A stretch of DNA of 64,000 nt, from assembly GCA_016717225.1 (NCBI GenBank), contig JADKGB010000006.1:62001-126000 (forward strand), read 5' to 3'. The DNA is from Flavobacteriales bacterium. GTDB taxonomy: Bacteria > Bacteroidota > Bacteroidia > Flavobacteriales_F > PHOS-HE28. Below, piece by piece: positions 46,462-55,507 of this stretch; within the stretch, counting starts at the first letter, position 1; every line of letters starts with the position of its first letter. The notes under the pieces were generated by a model. That model did not search any database and was not told the DNA's origin. It saw only the letters and a program-made list of their open reading frames with translations. The translations under genes were made by a program, and so were the position numbers.

Positions 46462-46986
46462 ATGGCCGCCCCCGATATTCAACAAAGCGTACAACGCCTC
46501 TTCAGCGATCACCTGGAGCAGGGCGGGCACCGCAAAACACCGGAGCGTTTTGCCATCTTGAAAGAGATCTACGCGTTGAACGGCCACTTCGATATCGAGA
46601 AGCTGTACGGCCGCATGAAACTGGCGAAGTACCGCGTGAGCCGGGCCACCTTGTACAACACCATCGATCTATTGATGGAAGCACGACTGGTGCGCAAACA
46701 CCAGTTCGGCACGCAACAGGCCCAATACGAGCGCGCGCACAGCTTTCGCCAGCACGATCACGTGATCTGCACCGAATGCGGCAAGGTGATGGAGTTCTGC
46801 GATCCGCGCATCCAGAACGTGCGGAATACCGTGGCCGAGGTAATGGACTTCGAAGTAAGCCACCACACGTTGCACCTTTACGGGCGATGCCCACAATGCA
46901 GGGTGTCGAAAAAGTCCGCCAAACCAACATTGGACCTCGTTCATAATTCATCCGCTCCCTCTCCTCGGGAGAGGGAAAAAGGGTGA
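46462..46986 (+). CDS. Fur-family transcriptional regulator
   Basis: 174 residues. A winged-helix DNA-binding domain (RKTPERFAILKEIYALNGHF, VSRATLYNTIDLLMEARLV) is followed by the metal-binding dimerisation domain with HDHVICTECGKVMEF and CPQC, the structural zinc site of Fur/PerR/Zur proteins. It could sense iron, zinc or peroxide; the sequence does not decide. The C-terminal tail (SAPSPREREKG) is encoded by a palindromic intergenic-type repeat, so the original stop may have been earlier. ATG at 46462 was preferred over 46435 because of the -7-like box between them. Confidence 0.85.
   Translation: MAAPDIQQSVQRLFSDHLEQGGHRKTPERFAILKEIYALNGHFDIEKLYGRMKLAKYRVSRATLYNTIDLLMEARLVRKHQFGTQQAQYERAHSFRQHDHVICTECGKVMEFCDPRIQNVRNTVAEVMDFEVSHHTLHLYGRCPQCRVSKKSAKPTLDLVHNSSAPSPREREKG
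46957..46975. repeat. Palindromic CCCTCTCC/GGAGAGGG element
   Basis: CCCTCTCC and GGAGAGGG pair around a three-base loop, followed by AAAAAGGGTGAGG. This resembles a palindromic sequence scattered through many bacterial genomes (recalled from memory). It overlaps the 3' end of the Fur-family gene and could also act as its terminator. Confidence 0.5.
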
Positions 46987-47043
46987 GGTATAACAGGCAA
47001 CCGTGAATTACGAAAGAGGTCTATTACTTTCGGCCCAACAGCC

Positions 47044-47415
47044 ATGAGCACCACTACCGAACGCCCACCCTTTGGCCTCACCGTAAGCCAACGTGATGGT
47101 TGCAAGATCTTCCACATGACCGGCCGACTGATGGACCAGAAGGAAGCCGACCACATGATGGAGATCCTCGAACACGAATTAGGGGACCATCGTGATCTGA
47201 ACGTACTGCTGGACATGAGCCAGTTGCAGTACATGAACAGTACGGGCCTCAACATCCTCATCAGCGTGCTTACCCGCACCCGCAAGGGCGGTGGCGAAGT
47301 GTTGATCAGCGGTATGAGCACAGGGGTTCGCCAACTCTTCATTGTGACCAAATTGGACACGGTTTTCACCATCAAGAACTCGGTGGAAGAAGCATTGGCC
47401 GCGCTGGTCAAGTAA
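47044..47415 (+). CDS. STAS-domain anti-sigma factor antagonist
   Basis: 123 residues, one STAS domain. KIFHMTGRLMDQKEADHM and LLDMSQLQYMNSTGLNILIS hold the conserved serine that partner kinases phosphorylate in SpoIIAA/RsbV proteins. No cognate kinase or sigma factor is nearby. Only three bases separate it from purA, so the two are likely co-transcribed. TTACTTTCGG about 15 bases upstream may contain the -7 box. Confidence 0.85.
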   Translation: MSTTTERPPFGLTVSQRDGCKIFHMTGRLMDQKEADHMMEILEHELGDHRDLNVLLDMSQLQYMNSTGLNILISVLTRTRKGGGEVLISGMSTGVRQLFIVTKLDTVFTIKNSVEEALAALVK

Positions 47416-47418
47416 CAT

Positions 47419-48696
47419 ATGAAGGCGAAGGTGGATGTGTTGCTCGGCGCCCAATGGGGCGATGAGGGCAAAGGCAAGGTCGTTGATGTGATCGCTCCGG
47501 ATTACGCTGTGATCGCACGTTTTCAAGGCGGGCCGAACGCTGGCCATACGCTGATCTTCGATGGCAAGAAGCATGTGCTCCACACCATTCCCAGCGGCGT
47601 GTTCCGTCCGGGTACTTGGAATTTGGTGGGCAATGGAGTGGTGATCGATCCGGTGATCCTGATGCGCGAGATCGACAACCTGAAGGCGCTGGGTGTGGAC
47701 GTAACGGAACGTTTGCTCATCGGTCGCCGCGCACATTTGATCCTACCTACGCACCGAGCGTTGGATGCAGCGAGCGAAGCCGACAAAGGCAAAGAGAAGA
47801 TCGGTTCCACACTCAAGGGCATTGGCCCTACGTACATGGACAAGACCGGTCGCAACGGTTTCCGCGTTGGCGACCTGGAGCGCGACGACCGCAAGGAGCG
47901 TTATGCCACATTGGTGAAAAAACACGAGCGTCTTCTTGGGCTTTACAGCACCGCAACCGCATGGAAGGAGGCCGAGCAAGAGTGGTACGATGCCTCTTCG
48001 CGTCTGCGCGAATTGAAACTCGTGGACAGCGAGCATTGGTTGGATGAGCGGCTGAACGCCGGTGATCGTGTATTGGCGGAAGGCGCTCAAGGCACTTTGC
48101 TCGATATTGATTTCGGGACCTACCCGTTCGTGACCAGCAGCAACACCATTTGCGCTGGGGCCTGCACAGGTTTGGGAGTGGCACCGGGTCGCATCGGCAA
48201 GGTGATCGGCATTTTCAAAGCCTACAGTACACGAGTGGGCAGTGGCCCCTTCCCTACCGAATTGAACGATGCGACCGGCGAACATATTCGGCAGGTTGGC
48301 CGTGAGTTCGGAAGCACAACAGGGCGCCCGCGCCGCTGTGGTTGGCTTGACCTCCCCGCACTGCGTTATGCGGTGATGATCAACGGGATCACCGAACTGG
48401 CCATGATGAAGGCCGATGTGCTCAGTGGAATGGACGAGGTTGCCATCTGCACGCATTACAAGGTGAATGGCAGTATCACTGATCGCGTTCCCTACGACAT
48501 TACCAGTGGAATTGAGCCGGTCTACGAGCAGCTCAAAGGCTGGGGAAACCTGAGCACCGCAACTGATCTGCCGGAAAGCCTGAACATGTACATCCGCAGG
48601 ATCGAAAAGGCGGTAGGCGTGCCTGTTCGTATTGTGAGCATTGGTCCTGATCGCGCGGAGACGCTGGTTCGCGAGAGTGCGGTGGTTCTTTCTTGA
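47419..48696 (+). CDS. purA: Adenylosuccinate synthetase
   Basis: 425 residues; first committed step from IMP to AMP, using GTP and aspartate. LLGAQWGDEGKGKVVDVIAP (P-loop, about residues 8-27), FQGGPNAGHTL, LPTHRALD, GSTLKGIGPTYMDKTGRNG, EGAQGTLLDIDFGTYPFVTS and STRVGSGPFPTELND are all intact. Full length, no anomalies. It follows the STAS gene by three bases and is followed within ten bases by an RNA methyltransferase gene. Confidence 0.97.
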   Translation: MKAKVDVLLGAQWGDEGKGKVVDVIAPDYAVIARFQGGPNAGHTLIFDGKKHVLHTIPSGVFRPGTWNLVGNGVVIDPVILMREIDNLKALGVDVTERLLIGRRAHLILPTHRALDAASEADKGKEKIGSTLKGIGPTYMDKTGRNGFRVGDLERDDRKERYATLVKKHERLLGLYSTATAWKEAEQEWYDASSRLRELKLVDSEHWLDERLNAGDRVLAEGAQGTLLDIDFGTYPFVTSSNTICAGACTGLGVAPGRIGKVIGIFKAYSTRVGSGPFPTELNDATGEHIRQVGREFGSTTGRPRRCGWLDLPALRYAVMINGITELAMMKADVLSGMDEVAICTHYKVNGSITDRVPYDITSGIEPVYEQLKGWGNLSTATDLPESLNMYIRRIEKAVGVPVRIVSIGPDRAETLVRESAVVLS

Positions 48697-48706
48697 CCCG
48701 TTCGTC

Positions 48707-50056
48707 GTGGCCAAACGCAGCCCACGCGAACAGGCCCACATTCCGCTAAGACTGCCTGCTTCCGTAAGCGAGTTGTTGGGTGCAGAAGCCGGTTCACTCG
48801 TGCGAGCTCTGAGGAAGAATGCCCCACCAGCATTCGCCTGAACCCCTTGAAACCGATCGACTTCGCTGGCACACCCGTGCCTTGGTGTGCGAACGGTCGT
48901 TACTTGGCCGAGCGTCCAATATTTACACTGGACCCGCTGCTGCACGCAGGTTGTTACTATGTGCAAGAGGCGAGCAGCATGCTGGTGGAACAGGCCTTTC
49001 TCGCAACTGGACTTGCTGATCGCGAAATCCTGGCACTGGATCTCTGCGCCGCACCTGGTGGGAAGTCCACGCACCTGGCTTCACTTCTTTCGCCGGGATC
49101 CATGCTCGTGTGCAACGAACCTGTGCCATCACGGCGCCAAGTGTTGAGCGAGAACATCTGGAAACATGGTCGTGCGAACACCATGATCACCGGAAACCAA
49201 CCAAAAGAGTTCGCCGCCTTTGGGCGAGTTCTTCGACCTGATCCTCGTGGATGCACCGTGCTCTGGTGAAGGCATGTTCCGTAAGGATCCATTCGCGCGC
49301 CAACAATGGAACGAGCGCCTGGTTTCCTCCTGTACTCGCACCCAAACGGATATTCTCGAACACGCATGGAGCGCATTGAGGCCGGGTGGTTGGCTGATCT
49401 ACAGCACATGCACGTGGGAACAGGCCGAGAACGAAGAACAGATCGAACGCTTGATCGAAAAGGGAGCAGAATTCGTTCCCTTGAACTGTGATGAAGCGTG
49501 GGGCGTTTTGGAGAATGCCCATGGCCATCGTTGCTACCAACACCGCGTAAAAGGTGAAGGCCTTTTCATTGCGTTGATCCGTAAACCGGGCATGGCGAAG
49601 GATCGTGACCCCGTTCCTGTTCAACCGAACAGCAACGACGAGGTCAGTGGTTGGCTTGATCCAACTGGTCGGTTCACACTCTTGGAAAAAGAAAGCGAAC
49701 TGTTCGCATCACCAGGTTCGTGGGAGCATGTTGTTTCCCGAATGCATGAAGTGTTGAATGTCACTGCTCCGGGTGTTCCGATCGCTGAATTCAAAGGCGC
49801 GAATTGGCGTCCGCATCCCGCGTTGGCCTTGAACGAACTACTGAACAAGGATGCGTTCGCAACCATGGAGCTGGATCGCGAACAAGCACTCCGGTTCCTT
49901 CGTGGGGAAACCTCGTTCCCAGAAGGATCGAACCGATCCCACACGCCACGTGTACAGCTTGTTCGCTACGAAGGACATGCGCTTGGTTGGCTCTTTGCAG
50001 CGGGTGAACGATGGAACAATGGTTGGCCCAAGGAATGGAGGATCCGTATGCGTTGA
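48707..50056 (+). CDS. RsmF-type rRNA (cytosine-C5) methyltransferase (two frameshifts)
   Basis: About 450 residues after repair. The start seems to be GTG at 48707 (AKRSPREQAHIPLRLP). Adding one C to the CCCC run near 48828 restores KNAPTSIRLNPLK, and removing one G from GGG near 49222 restores AFGEFFDLILVDAPCSGEG. SAM motif LALDLCAAPGGKSTHLASLL, catalytic cysteines in VDAPCSGEGMF and YSTCTWEQAENEEQI. A C-terminal domain with a PUA-like end (HALGWLFAAGERWNNGWPKE) fits RsmF/YebU proteins that make m5C in 16S rRNA. Both breaks are homopolymer-type, so the gene is probably intact in the organism. Confidence 0.82.
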
Positions 50057-50094
50057 GACCCTGAGCGAATTACTTTGCAGCGTACAACGCCCAC

Positions 50095-50850
50095 ATGTTC
50101 GAAGCCTTTCTGAACTGGTTCGAGCGCCACAAGTTCGGCGTAGTTGGCACATTGATGCTGCACACGTTCATGCTCTTCGGGATGGCCATGAGCAAATTGC
50201 CTGCGGATGAGAACGCTGCCAATGCACCGCCAGAAATGGTGATGGAACTGGCCGCACCGGAAGACCTGCCATTGGACCCGATGCTGCAGCCACCCACTTC
50301 GGCCGCTGTGGAGGTGAAGAACCTCACGAGCAATGCCTTGGGCACAACCCGATCCATGCAGCTCTATCCAGGCAGGGCGGCCCAAGAGCGAATTGCCGGG
50401 GCCGTGGAGGAAGATGTGAACGCCTTTGCTGCCGCCGAATTCGCGCGGTTGGATTCTGCGCGAAAGGCGTCTGGCAAAGAAGTGGTGATGCCAAAGCTCG
50501 ATCCATCCAAATTCGACCCGAAGAACTATCTACCGGAAAAGTCCAACCCCGTTAAGGTGGAAGGGCTTACAACCGTGAGCTACCAATTCATTGGCGAGCA
50601 GCGTTCGGATATCATTCTCAATGTTCCCGCGTATTTGTGCAAAGGCCAAGGCACGGTTGTGATCCAGATCAGTGTGGAAAGCGGCGGCGCTGTTCGAAAG
50701 GCGGAGATCGATGGCACCCGAACCACCACGAGTGATGAGTGCATCCTGGAGAATGCGCTGACGTCCGCCCAAGGAGCGGTGTTCACCTCATCTTCCACGG
50801 CTTCCGATCCGCAGAAAGGAACGATAACGTATGTGTTCCTGGCGCAATAG
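50095..50850 (+). CDS. TonB-like inner-membrane protein
   Basis: 251 residues. One N-terminal membrane helix (FGVVGTLMLHTFMLFGMAM), an acidic/proline-containing linker (APPEMVMELAAPEDLPLDP), and a C-terminal beta domain with GQGTVVIQISVESGGAVRKA and GTITYVFLAQ, similar in layout to TonB-type energy transducers, although the usual YP motif of TonB-C is not clear. Two cysteines (AYLCKGQG, DECILENAL) flank the domain core. ATTACTTTGC 24 bases upstream may contain the -7 box. Confidence 0.55.
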   Translation: MFEAFLNWFERHKFGVVGTLMLHTFMLFGMAMSKLPADENAANAPPEMVMELAAPEDLPLDPMLQPPTSAAVEVKNLTSNALGTTRSMQLYPGRAAQERIAGAVEEDVNAFAAAEFARLDSARKASGKEVVMPKLDPSKFDPKNYLPEKSNPVKVEGLTTVSYQFIGEQRSDIILNVPAYLCKGQGTVVIQISVESGGAVRKAEIDGTRTTTSDECILENALTSAQGAVFTSSSTASDPQKGTITYVFLAQ

Positions 50851-50947
50851 CGTGCGCTGATACCTGTGTTCGATGTGACTCGGAGGCTTCATCCCAAGGG
50901 AACCTTGAACCATTGGCCTGCGTAGCAAGTGCCATTACCGCACGAAC

Positions 50948-51175
50948 ATGGATGCACGAAAAACCCCGCTCGACTATTACAAGGAGTTGTTGGACAAGAT
51001 CAGCTTCGCGGATCGCAGTGTTTTCCGCAAAGAATTGCGTAAAGCTTTCAAGCGCTTGTTGCCCGAGGAAAGGACCGAATTGAAACAGTGGTTCAGGGCA
51101 TCCTGTATTTGCCGTATTGAACGCAAGGAGACCGAGGCGATCCTGATCGCATTGGAAAAGCACGATCATCGTTGA
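50948..51175 (+). CDS. Small helical protein of unknown function
   Basis: 75 residues, strongly charged and helical: PLDYYKELLDKISFADRSVF, RKELRKAFKRLLPEERTELK, then FRASCICRIERKETEAILI. There is no signal peptide. No family recognised. It stands alone and ends 13 bases before the end of the convergent gene at 51188. Confidence 0.55.
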   Translation: MDARKTPLDYYKELLDKISFADRSVFRKELRKAFKRLLPEERTELKQWFRASCICRIERKETEAILIALEKHDHR

Positions 51176-51187
51176 AAACGTTGGGAC

Positions 51188-51892
51188 CTAACCTACCCGG
51201 TTGTCCTTCCAGACATCCTTGCTGAACTGGCCCCGAAATGTGAGCCATCCGAAGGCTGTCACACTCGCCAGAACCATGGCGCTCCACAAAAGAGCAAGGA
51301 AACGTTGACCTCCCCACCAGTCAGTTGCCAAGGAGCCGACCGCTTGGTTCGGCAAAAATACCGACAAACCAACGGCTGCGATCGCAACAGCTATCGTCAA
51401 GTGCCACAAGCTTCGTATTGGCCAGGCCAACGCGGCCCGGAACAGGGTCAAGCCCGGCCCCCATTTATGCACGAGATAATAGTGCTGCGGGCCAACAACG
51501 ATAAAAAGCAACGGATCAATACTTGGTCGCCTGGATCTGAAACACGCACCAGGTGCCAGTATCTTGAATCCCTTCAGGGGCGCTTGCGCACGCAATTCCA
51601 ACCGACGTAACTCATAAAGAGCACGTGGAGGGAACGAACCCTTGAAATGGGCCGCATCCAAGAAACGAAGTCGGTAATTCACACAGATCCTCTCAATGGC
51701 TGCATCGGAAAACACACGCTCGGGATCAAGGCGTGCGATACGGTTGACATGCTCACCGCGCGAACTGCGCACTACGGCAGACAACACATCATCCTTCTTT
51801 TGCTCGGTCTCCAGGATCCCGCACACCTCTTCCATCAACTGTTGCTGTCCCAGCAACAGTTCACGCAATTGGTCATCGTTGGCACGGATCAT
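51188..51892 (-). CDS. Membrane protein of unknown function
   Basis: 234 residues. The N-terminal half is soluble and helical (DQLRELLLGQQQLMEEVCGI), followed by YYLVHKWGPGLTLFRAALAW and two membrane helices near the C-terminus (LTIAVAIAAVGLSVFLP, LLWSAMVLASVTAFGWL). No known family. It lies 46 bases downstream of the DUF1883 gene on the same strand and is likely co-transcribed with it. Confidence 0.55.
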   Translation of the reverse strand: MIRANDDQLRELLLGQQQLMEEVCGILETEQKKDDVLSAVVRSSRGEHVNRIARLDPERVFSDAAIERICVNYRLRFLDAAHFKGSFPPRALYELRRLELRAQAPLKGFKILAPGACFRSRRPSIDPLLFIVVGPQHYYLVHKWGPGLTLFRAALAWPIRSLWHLTIAVAIAAVGLSVFLPNQAVGSLATDWWGGQRFLALLWSAMVLASVTAFGWLTFRGQFSKDVWKDNRVG

Positions 51893-51938
51893 CTCATATG
51901 CGGTATTGGATCAAGAACGCACGGAGTTACCAGATGGT

Positions 51939-52313
51939 TCAACCTTCGTTGCCATCACCTGTTAACGCTTCGGTCACCTCCAACAGCACTTGTGCACGCA
52001 CATGTGCAGGTGCATCAAGCGCCACCGAGCTCATCGCGCTGCGATCCGGAGGAAGGAGCTTCACCGATGCCTTGACGTTTACTGGGTTGCTAAGTGTCCC
52101 CTTCTCCACAACAGCTGTCCAAACACTGTCAAATGGCAGCACGAAACGAACCGTCCCAGCATCGAAATGGCCACCGAAAAAGGTGTGCGTGCGGGCCCCG
52201 GTGTAACGCTTGAACTCGGAAGCTGTCATGAACTTCACCCGCGCGGGTTTGTCCAATCGAACCTCGACGATCTCCTTCTTTTTGGCTTGGAACTTTTGGT
52301 GCAGGAATTTCAT
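51939..52313 (-). CDS. DUF1883-like protein
   Basis: 124 residues beginning MKFLHQKFQAKKKEIVEVRL, then ARVKFMTASEFKRYTGAR and HTFFGGHFDAGTVRFVLPF. This pattern of a HxxL start, a strand pair and a YxGG-like FGG block fits DUF1883, a small beta domain that in other bacteria is sometimes joined to TIR domains. No enzymatic residues are known. First gene of a two-gene minus operon. Confidence 0.6.
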   Translation of the reverse strand: MKFLHQKFQAKKKEIVEVRLDKPARVKFMTASEFKRYTGARTHTFFGGHFDAGTVRFVLPFDSVWTAVVEKGTLSNPVNVKASVKLLPPDRSAMSSVALDAPAHVRAQVLLEVTEALTGDGNEG

Positions 52314-52375
52314 GCGATGGGCCTTCTTTAGGGCTAAATTACGGGAGTATGGAGGTCAAAAAGGACCGTTCCAGT

Positions 52376-53176
52376 TCAAAGTTTCACACTGAGAACTGGA
52401 AAAGTCGTGTGGTTCACGATATCCTCGGTAAGGCTGCCGTTCACCACTTGGAAGAAACCGGTTCGACCATGTGTCGCCATGGCGATCATGTCCGCATCAA
52501 TGCCTTTTGCGAAATTGAGGATGCCTTCCTCCGCGCTCAAGTCATTGTAGATAGTGGTGGTGAACTTGCGGAGTTCGTGGCGTTGAAGGAACCGATCGAT
52601 CTTCTTGTAGGTGTCCTCACTTCGCTCAAAGGTCTTCGGCGTATTGATCTTCACCAGATGCACCTTGGGGTCGAAGATCTCCAAAACAGGTAGAAAAGCC
52701 TCGAACTTGGTAACGTCCAATTCCGTGAAATTGCTGGCGTACACCATATCCTTCACGGTGAAGTCATCAATGTGGTGTTTGATGACCAATACCGGCATTG
52801 GCGCGATGCGCACGACCTTCTGGGTATTGCTACCCACCACTCCACGGAAACCACGAGCACCATGGCTTCCCATAACGACCAAGTCCATTTGGGCGAGACG
52901 TTCATTTTTGAACATCTCGGTTATCACGAGCTGGCGAAGCATGAATTTCTTCAACTCGATCCCCTCCAAGAACGGCATCTGGGGAACGCGCTCGAGCTTG
53001 CCCTCAATGTCTTCGCGCAATTTCTGATTACCGGGATGAAAGTCCGTCATCTGCTCATAGACATGCACAATATCGATGCATGCTCCAGTGAGACGGGCGA
53101 TCTTGGCAGCCACGCGCAATGCGTCCGTGGCGCAATCGGAGAAGTCGTAGGGTACCAGGATGTTTTTGATGGACAT
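52376..53176 (-). CDS. Tandem universal stress protein
   Basis: 266 residues with two UspA domains. The first runs from NILVPYDFSDCATDALRVAA to VVMGSHGARGFRGVVGSNTQ, an ATP-binding G-x2-G-x9-G(S) signature. The second ends with IAMATHGRTGFFQVVNGSLT. Both loops look competent. Typical of stress-induced cytoplasmic Usp proteins in Bacteroidota. It diverges from the SiaC gene across 109 bases that should hold both promoters. Confidence 0.9.
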   Translation of the reverse strand: MSIKNILVPYDFSDCATDALRVAAKIARLTGACIDIVHVYEQMTDFHPGNQKLREDIEGKLERVPQMPFLEGIELKKFMLRQLVITEMFKNERLAQMDLVVMGSHGARGFRGVVGSNTQKVVRIAPMPVLVIKHHIDDFTVKDMVYASNFTELDVTKFEAFLPVLEIFDPKVHLVKINTPKTFERSEDTYKKIDRFLQRHELRKFTTTIYNDLSAEEGILNFAKGIDADMIAMATHGRTGFFQVVNGSLTEDIVNHTTFPVLSVKL

Positions 53177-53285
53177 GGGAATGGGGGTGTTCCGTTGCGG
53201 CTTGAAATTAACACCACAAGGCGCACATGCAAACAGAGGTACACAACTTTTCGGCGAATGTGGATCCTATCTTTCCCCGATCCCC

Positions 53286-53663
53286 ATGGAACCACTTCTC
53301 CTTCCTGCCACGGACAAAACACCGTCTGTACGGTTCATTCCAGCCGACGGGCTCTTGGAAATAGGCGGGTGTAGTATCCACGAGAATGCTGACAAATTCT
53401 TCCGGCCTTTGCTCGAACAAGTGGAAAACTACTGTCTGCGTCCTTCAAAAAGCACGATCGTTCGCCTCTCTCTGACCTACTTCAACAGCAGCAGTGCCAA
53501 GTACGTGCTGGACCTGCTGAAATTATTGGACGACGTGCATGGCAACGGCACGGGCAAGGTGTTGTTGGAATGGCATTACGAAGAGGGGGATCTGGATATG
53601 CTGGAAGCGGGACAGGACTATAAAGGCCTGTTGGACATGCCCGTGAAGCTTATCGAGTCGTAA
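53286..53663 (+). CDS. SiaC-family regulatory phosphoprotein (DUF1987)
   Basis: 125 residues from an ATG at 53286; a longer open frame upstream crosses the promoter region and was excluded. VRFIPADGLLEIGGCSIHEN and LSLTYFNSSSAKYVLDLLKL match DUF1987/SiaC, whose serine/threonine after the tyrosine-containing strand is phosphorylated by SiaB and dephosphorylated by SiaA in Pseudomonas. Here no SiaA, SiaB or diguanylate cyclase neighbour is present. Confidence 0.8.
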   Translation: MEPLLLPATDKTPSVRFIPADGLLEIGGCSIHENADKFFRPLLEQVENYCLRPSKSTIVRLSLTYFNSSSAKYVLDLLKLLDDVHGNGTGKVLLEWHYEEGDLDMLEAGQDYKGLLDMPVKLIES

Positions 53664-53670
53664 GGCGGAT

Positions 53671-54396
53671 CTATTGGGGGAAACGAGCCTTCCACACACG
53701 CTCATCCACCGCTATGCCGTCCTCGAAGTAGAACACTTGGCCCCAGTTGTGGAAGACCCGCTTGTAAACGACCAAACGGCCATCCACAGTAACTAGGCGT
53801 TCGATCACGAATGCATGGCCCTCCTTGTAGCGCCGCTCGATCTGTCCTTCCGCCTTTTTAAGCTCCACAGATGTTTCGGTAGCCTGCGGTACAGGTGGGA
53901 TACTTTCGACCTTCTCGGGGTGGATGATGGGCGTTTGTTCGGGCAAGACCGATGGAACCGGCTTCTCCACTGGAGGAACAGCCGCCTCCATGGGCTGATC
54001 CGAGATCATGGGAATTGCGGTGGACGGCTCTTTAACAGGCTCCGGCGATGGCTCTGCAGCAGGGGCGGATCCCTGTTTGGCCAACAGGGCCTTAAGGTCT
54101 TCGATCTTCACTTTGGGGTATACGTTGAACGGGCGGAGCGCTCGGGCCTTTTCATATCGTTCCAATGCCGATTCATAATGACCTTCTTGAAAAGCTTTCT
54201 CCGCCTCTTGCATGAAGGCCTGATAGGACTTGTCTTTTATGGCATCTTCTCCCTCCTTAGAGGCAATGCGAGCCCGCTCCTTGGCACTCAAGTTCGGGAA
54301 CTGCTCGGTCAAACTCCCCTTCTCGCCTTGTGCGTTAACATCAGGACATAGAAAAAGCAGCCCCAAGGCTACAAGAAGCGGACGAAAACGGATCAT
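53671..54396 (-). CDS. Exported TPR-like protein
   Basis: 241 residues. Signal peptide MIRFRPLLVALGLLFLC ending near VNAQ; two in-frame ATGs upstream are possible but less typical. A short TPR-like helix pair (EAEKAFQEGHYESALERYEK) is followed by a Pro/Glu-rich spacer of about 60 residues and a beta C-terminus (VIERLVTVDGRLVVYKRVFH, GQVFYFEDGIAVDERVW). The C-terminal block is common in Bacteroidota periplasmic proteins. Convergent with the SiaC gene, seven bases apart. Confidence 0.65.
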   Translation of the reverse strand: MIRFRPLLVALGLLFLCPDVNAQGEKGSLTEQFPNLSAKERARIASKEGEDAIKDKSYQAFMQEAEKAFQEGHYESALERYEKARALRPFNVYPKVKIEDLKALLAKQGSAPAAEPSPEPVKEPSTAIPMISDQPMEAAVPPVEKPVPSVLPEQTPIIHPEKVESIPPVPQATETSVELKKAEGQIERRYKEGHAFVIERLVTVDGRLVVYKRVFHNWGQVFYFEDGIAVDERVWKARFPQ

Positions 54397-54636
54397 TGAG
54401 GTCAAGCACATGGAACGAACGTGATCAGGAGCGGACGTTGCAGCCCGCACAACAGAACACCTTAACGTAGTTTCGTCGCCTTTCGTTCCCGAAGTCCAAC
54501 AGGGCGGCAGGTGGAAGCAAAAAGATACTCATCGACCCGAAATGGATACTAAGCGTAGGAACAGGGCCGAAGGCCGAATAGCATACACTGCCATGCGCCG
54601 ATCACACGTTAATTCAACACATCAAACCACGGAACC

Positions 54637-55491
54637 ATGAAGAAGCAGATCATTTGTGCCCTTATCGGGCTCACGCTGTTGGGCGCGTGCAAAGAAGACC
54701 CCACCCAGAGCGAACAATACAAGGAACTTGAAAAGGACCGACAAAGTGTTGCCGTTGAAAGCGGCATGAAGGATAGCACCATCAACAGCATGTTCGGCGC
54801 CTTCAATCGGATCAGTGAAAACCTCAGGGCCATCAAGGAGAAGCAAGGACTTCTTGGAAAGAACGAGCAAGGTGGAGTAGAAACCGGCCCGGATATGGAG
54901 CAAAAGATGGCGGCGGATCTCTATTTGATCGATTCGCTGTTGAGCGAGAACAAGAAGTTGATCGAGCGGATGCGCAGGAATGCGAAGTCGAACAAGAACA
55001 AGATCAGCGAGTTGGAAAAGTCCATCGCCGGTCTGGAGCAAGCGATCGCGGAAAAAGACACGGAGATCGGGACCCTGAAGGAGCAGCTCACCAGCACCAA
55101 TGCTTCATTGGCGAGCATGATCCAGATGTATCAGGACAAAGATCAACTGGCCACCACTCAGCGTTCAGAATTGAATAAAGCCTATTACTGCGTCGGCACG
55201 AGCAAGGAACTCCGAGCGAATGGAGTGCTTACCAAGGAAGGTGGGGTTGTCGGGATCGGAAGTGTGAACAAATTGAACACCCAGGGCCTGAACCTTGAGT
55301 ATTTCAAACAGGTGGATATTACCCAAGTATTGGAGGTGCCGATAGGAGCCAAAAAAGCGAAACTCATAACAAGCCACCCTGCCGGAAGCTACAAGATGGA
55401 TGTTGTGGAAGGAAAGACCGAGAAGCTGACGATCACGGACCCAAATACCTTCTGGAGCGTGAGCAAATACTTGGTTGTACAGGCAGATTGA
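54637..55491 (+). CDS. Cbp1-like lipoprotein with coiled coil
   Basis: 284 residues. Lipobox LTLLGAC (acylated Cys18). A long coiled coil follows (NKISELEKSIAGLEQAIAEK, DTEIGTLKEQLTSTNASLAS), then a compact C-terminal domain LNKAYYCVGTSKELRANGVL, VGIGSVNKLNTQGLNLEYF and KKAKLITSHPAGSYKMDVVE. This C-terminal pattern is that of the Cbp1 family, named for a collagen-binding adhesin in Riemerella; the adhesin role may not hold here. It is probably anchored to the outer membrane. A strong terminator follows. Confidence 0.72.
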   Translation: MKKQIICALIGLTLLGACKEDPTQSEQYKELEKDRQSVAVESGMKDSTINSMFGAFNRISENLRAIKEKQGLLGKNEQGGVETGPDMEQKMAADLYLIDSLLSENKKLIERMRRNAKSNKNKISELEKSIAGLEQAIAEKDTEIGTLKEQLTSTNASLASMIQMYQDKDQLATTQRSELNKAYYCVGTSKELRANGVLTKEGGVVGIGSVNKLNTQGLNLEYFKQVDITQVLEVPIGAKKAKLITSHPAGSYKMDVVEGKTEKLTITDPNTFWSVSKYLVVQAD

Positions 55492-55507
55492 ACAGTGTAG
55501 AATGAAA

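Noticed and set aside
47743..49074. 443-residue minus-strand open frame opposite purA
   Set aside because: Antisense to purA and the RsmF-type gene, with no recognisable motif.
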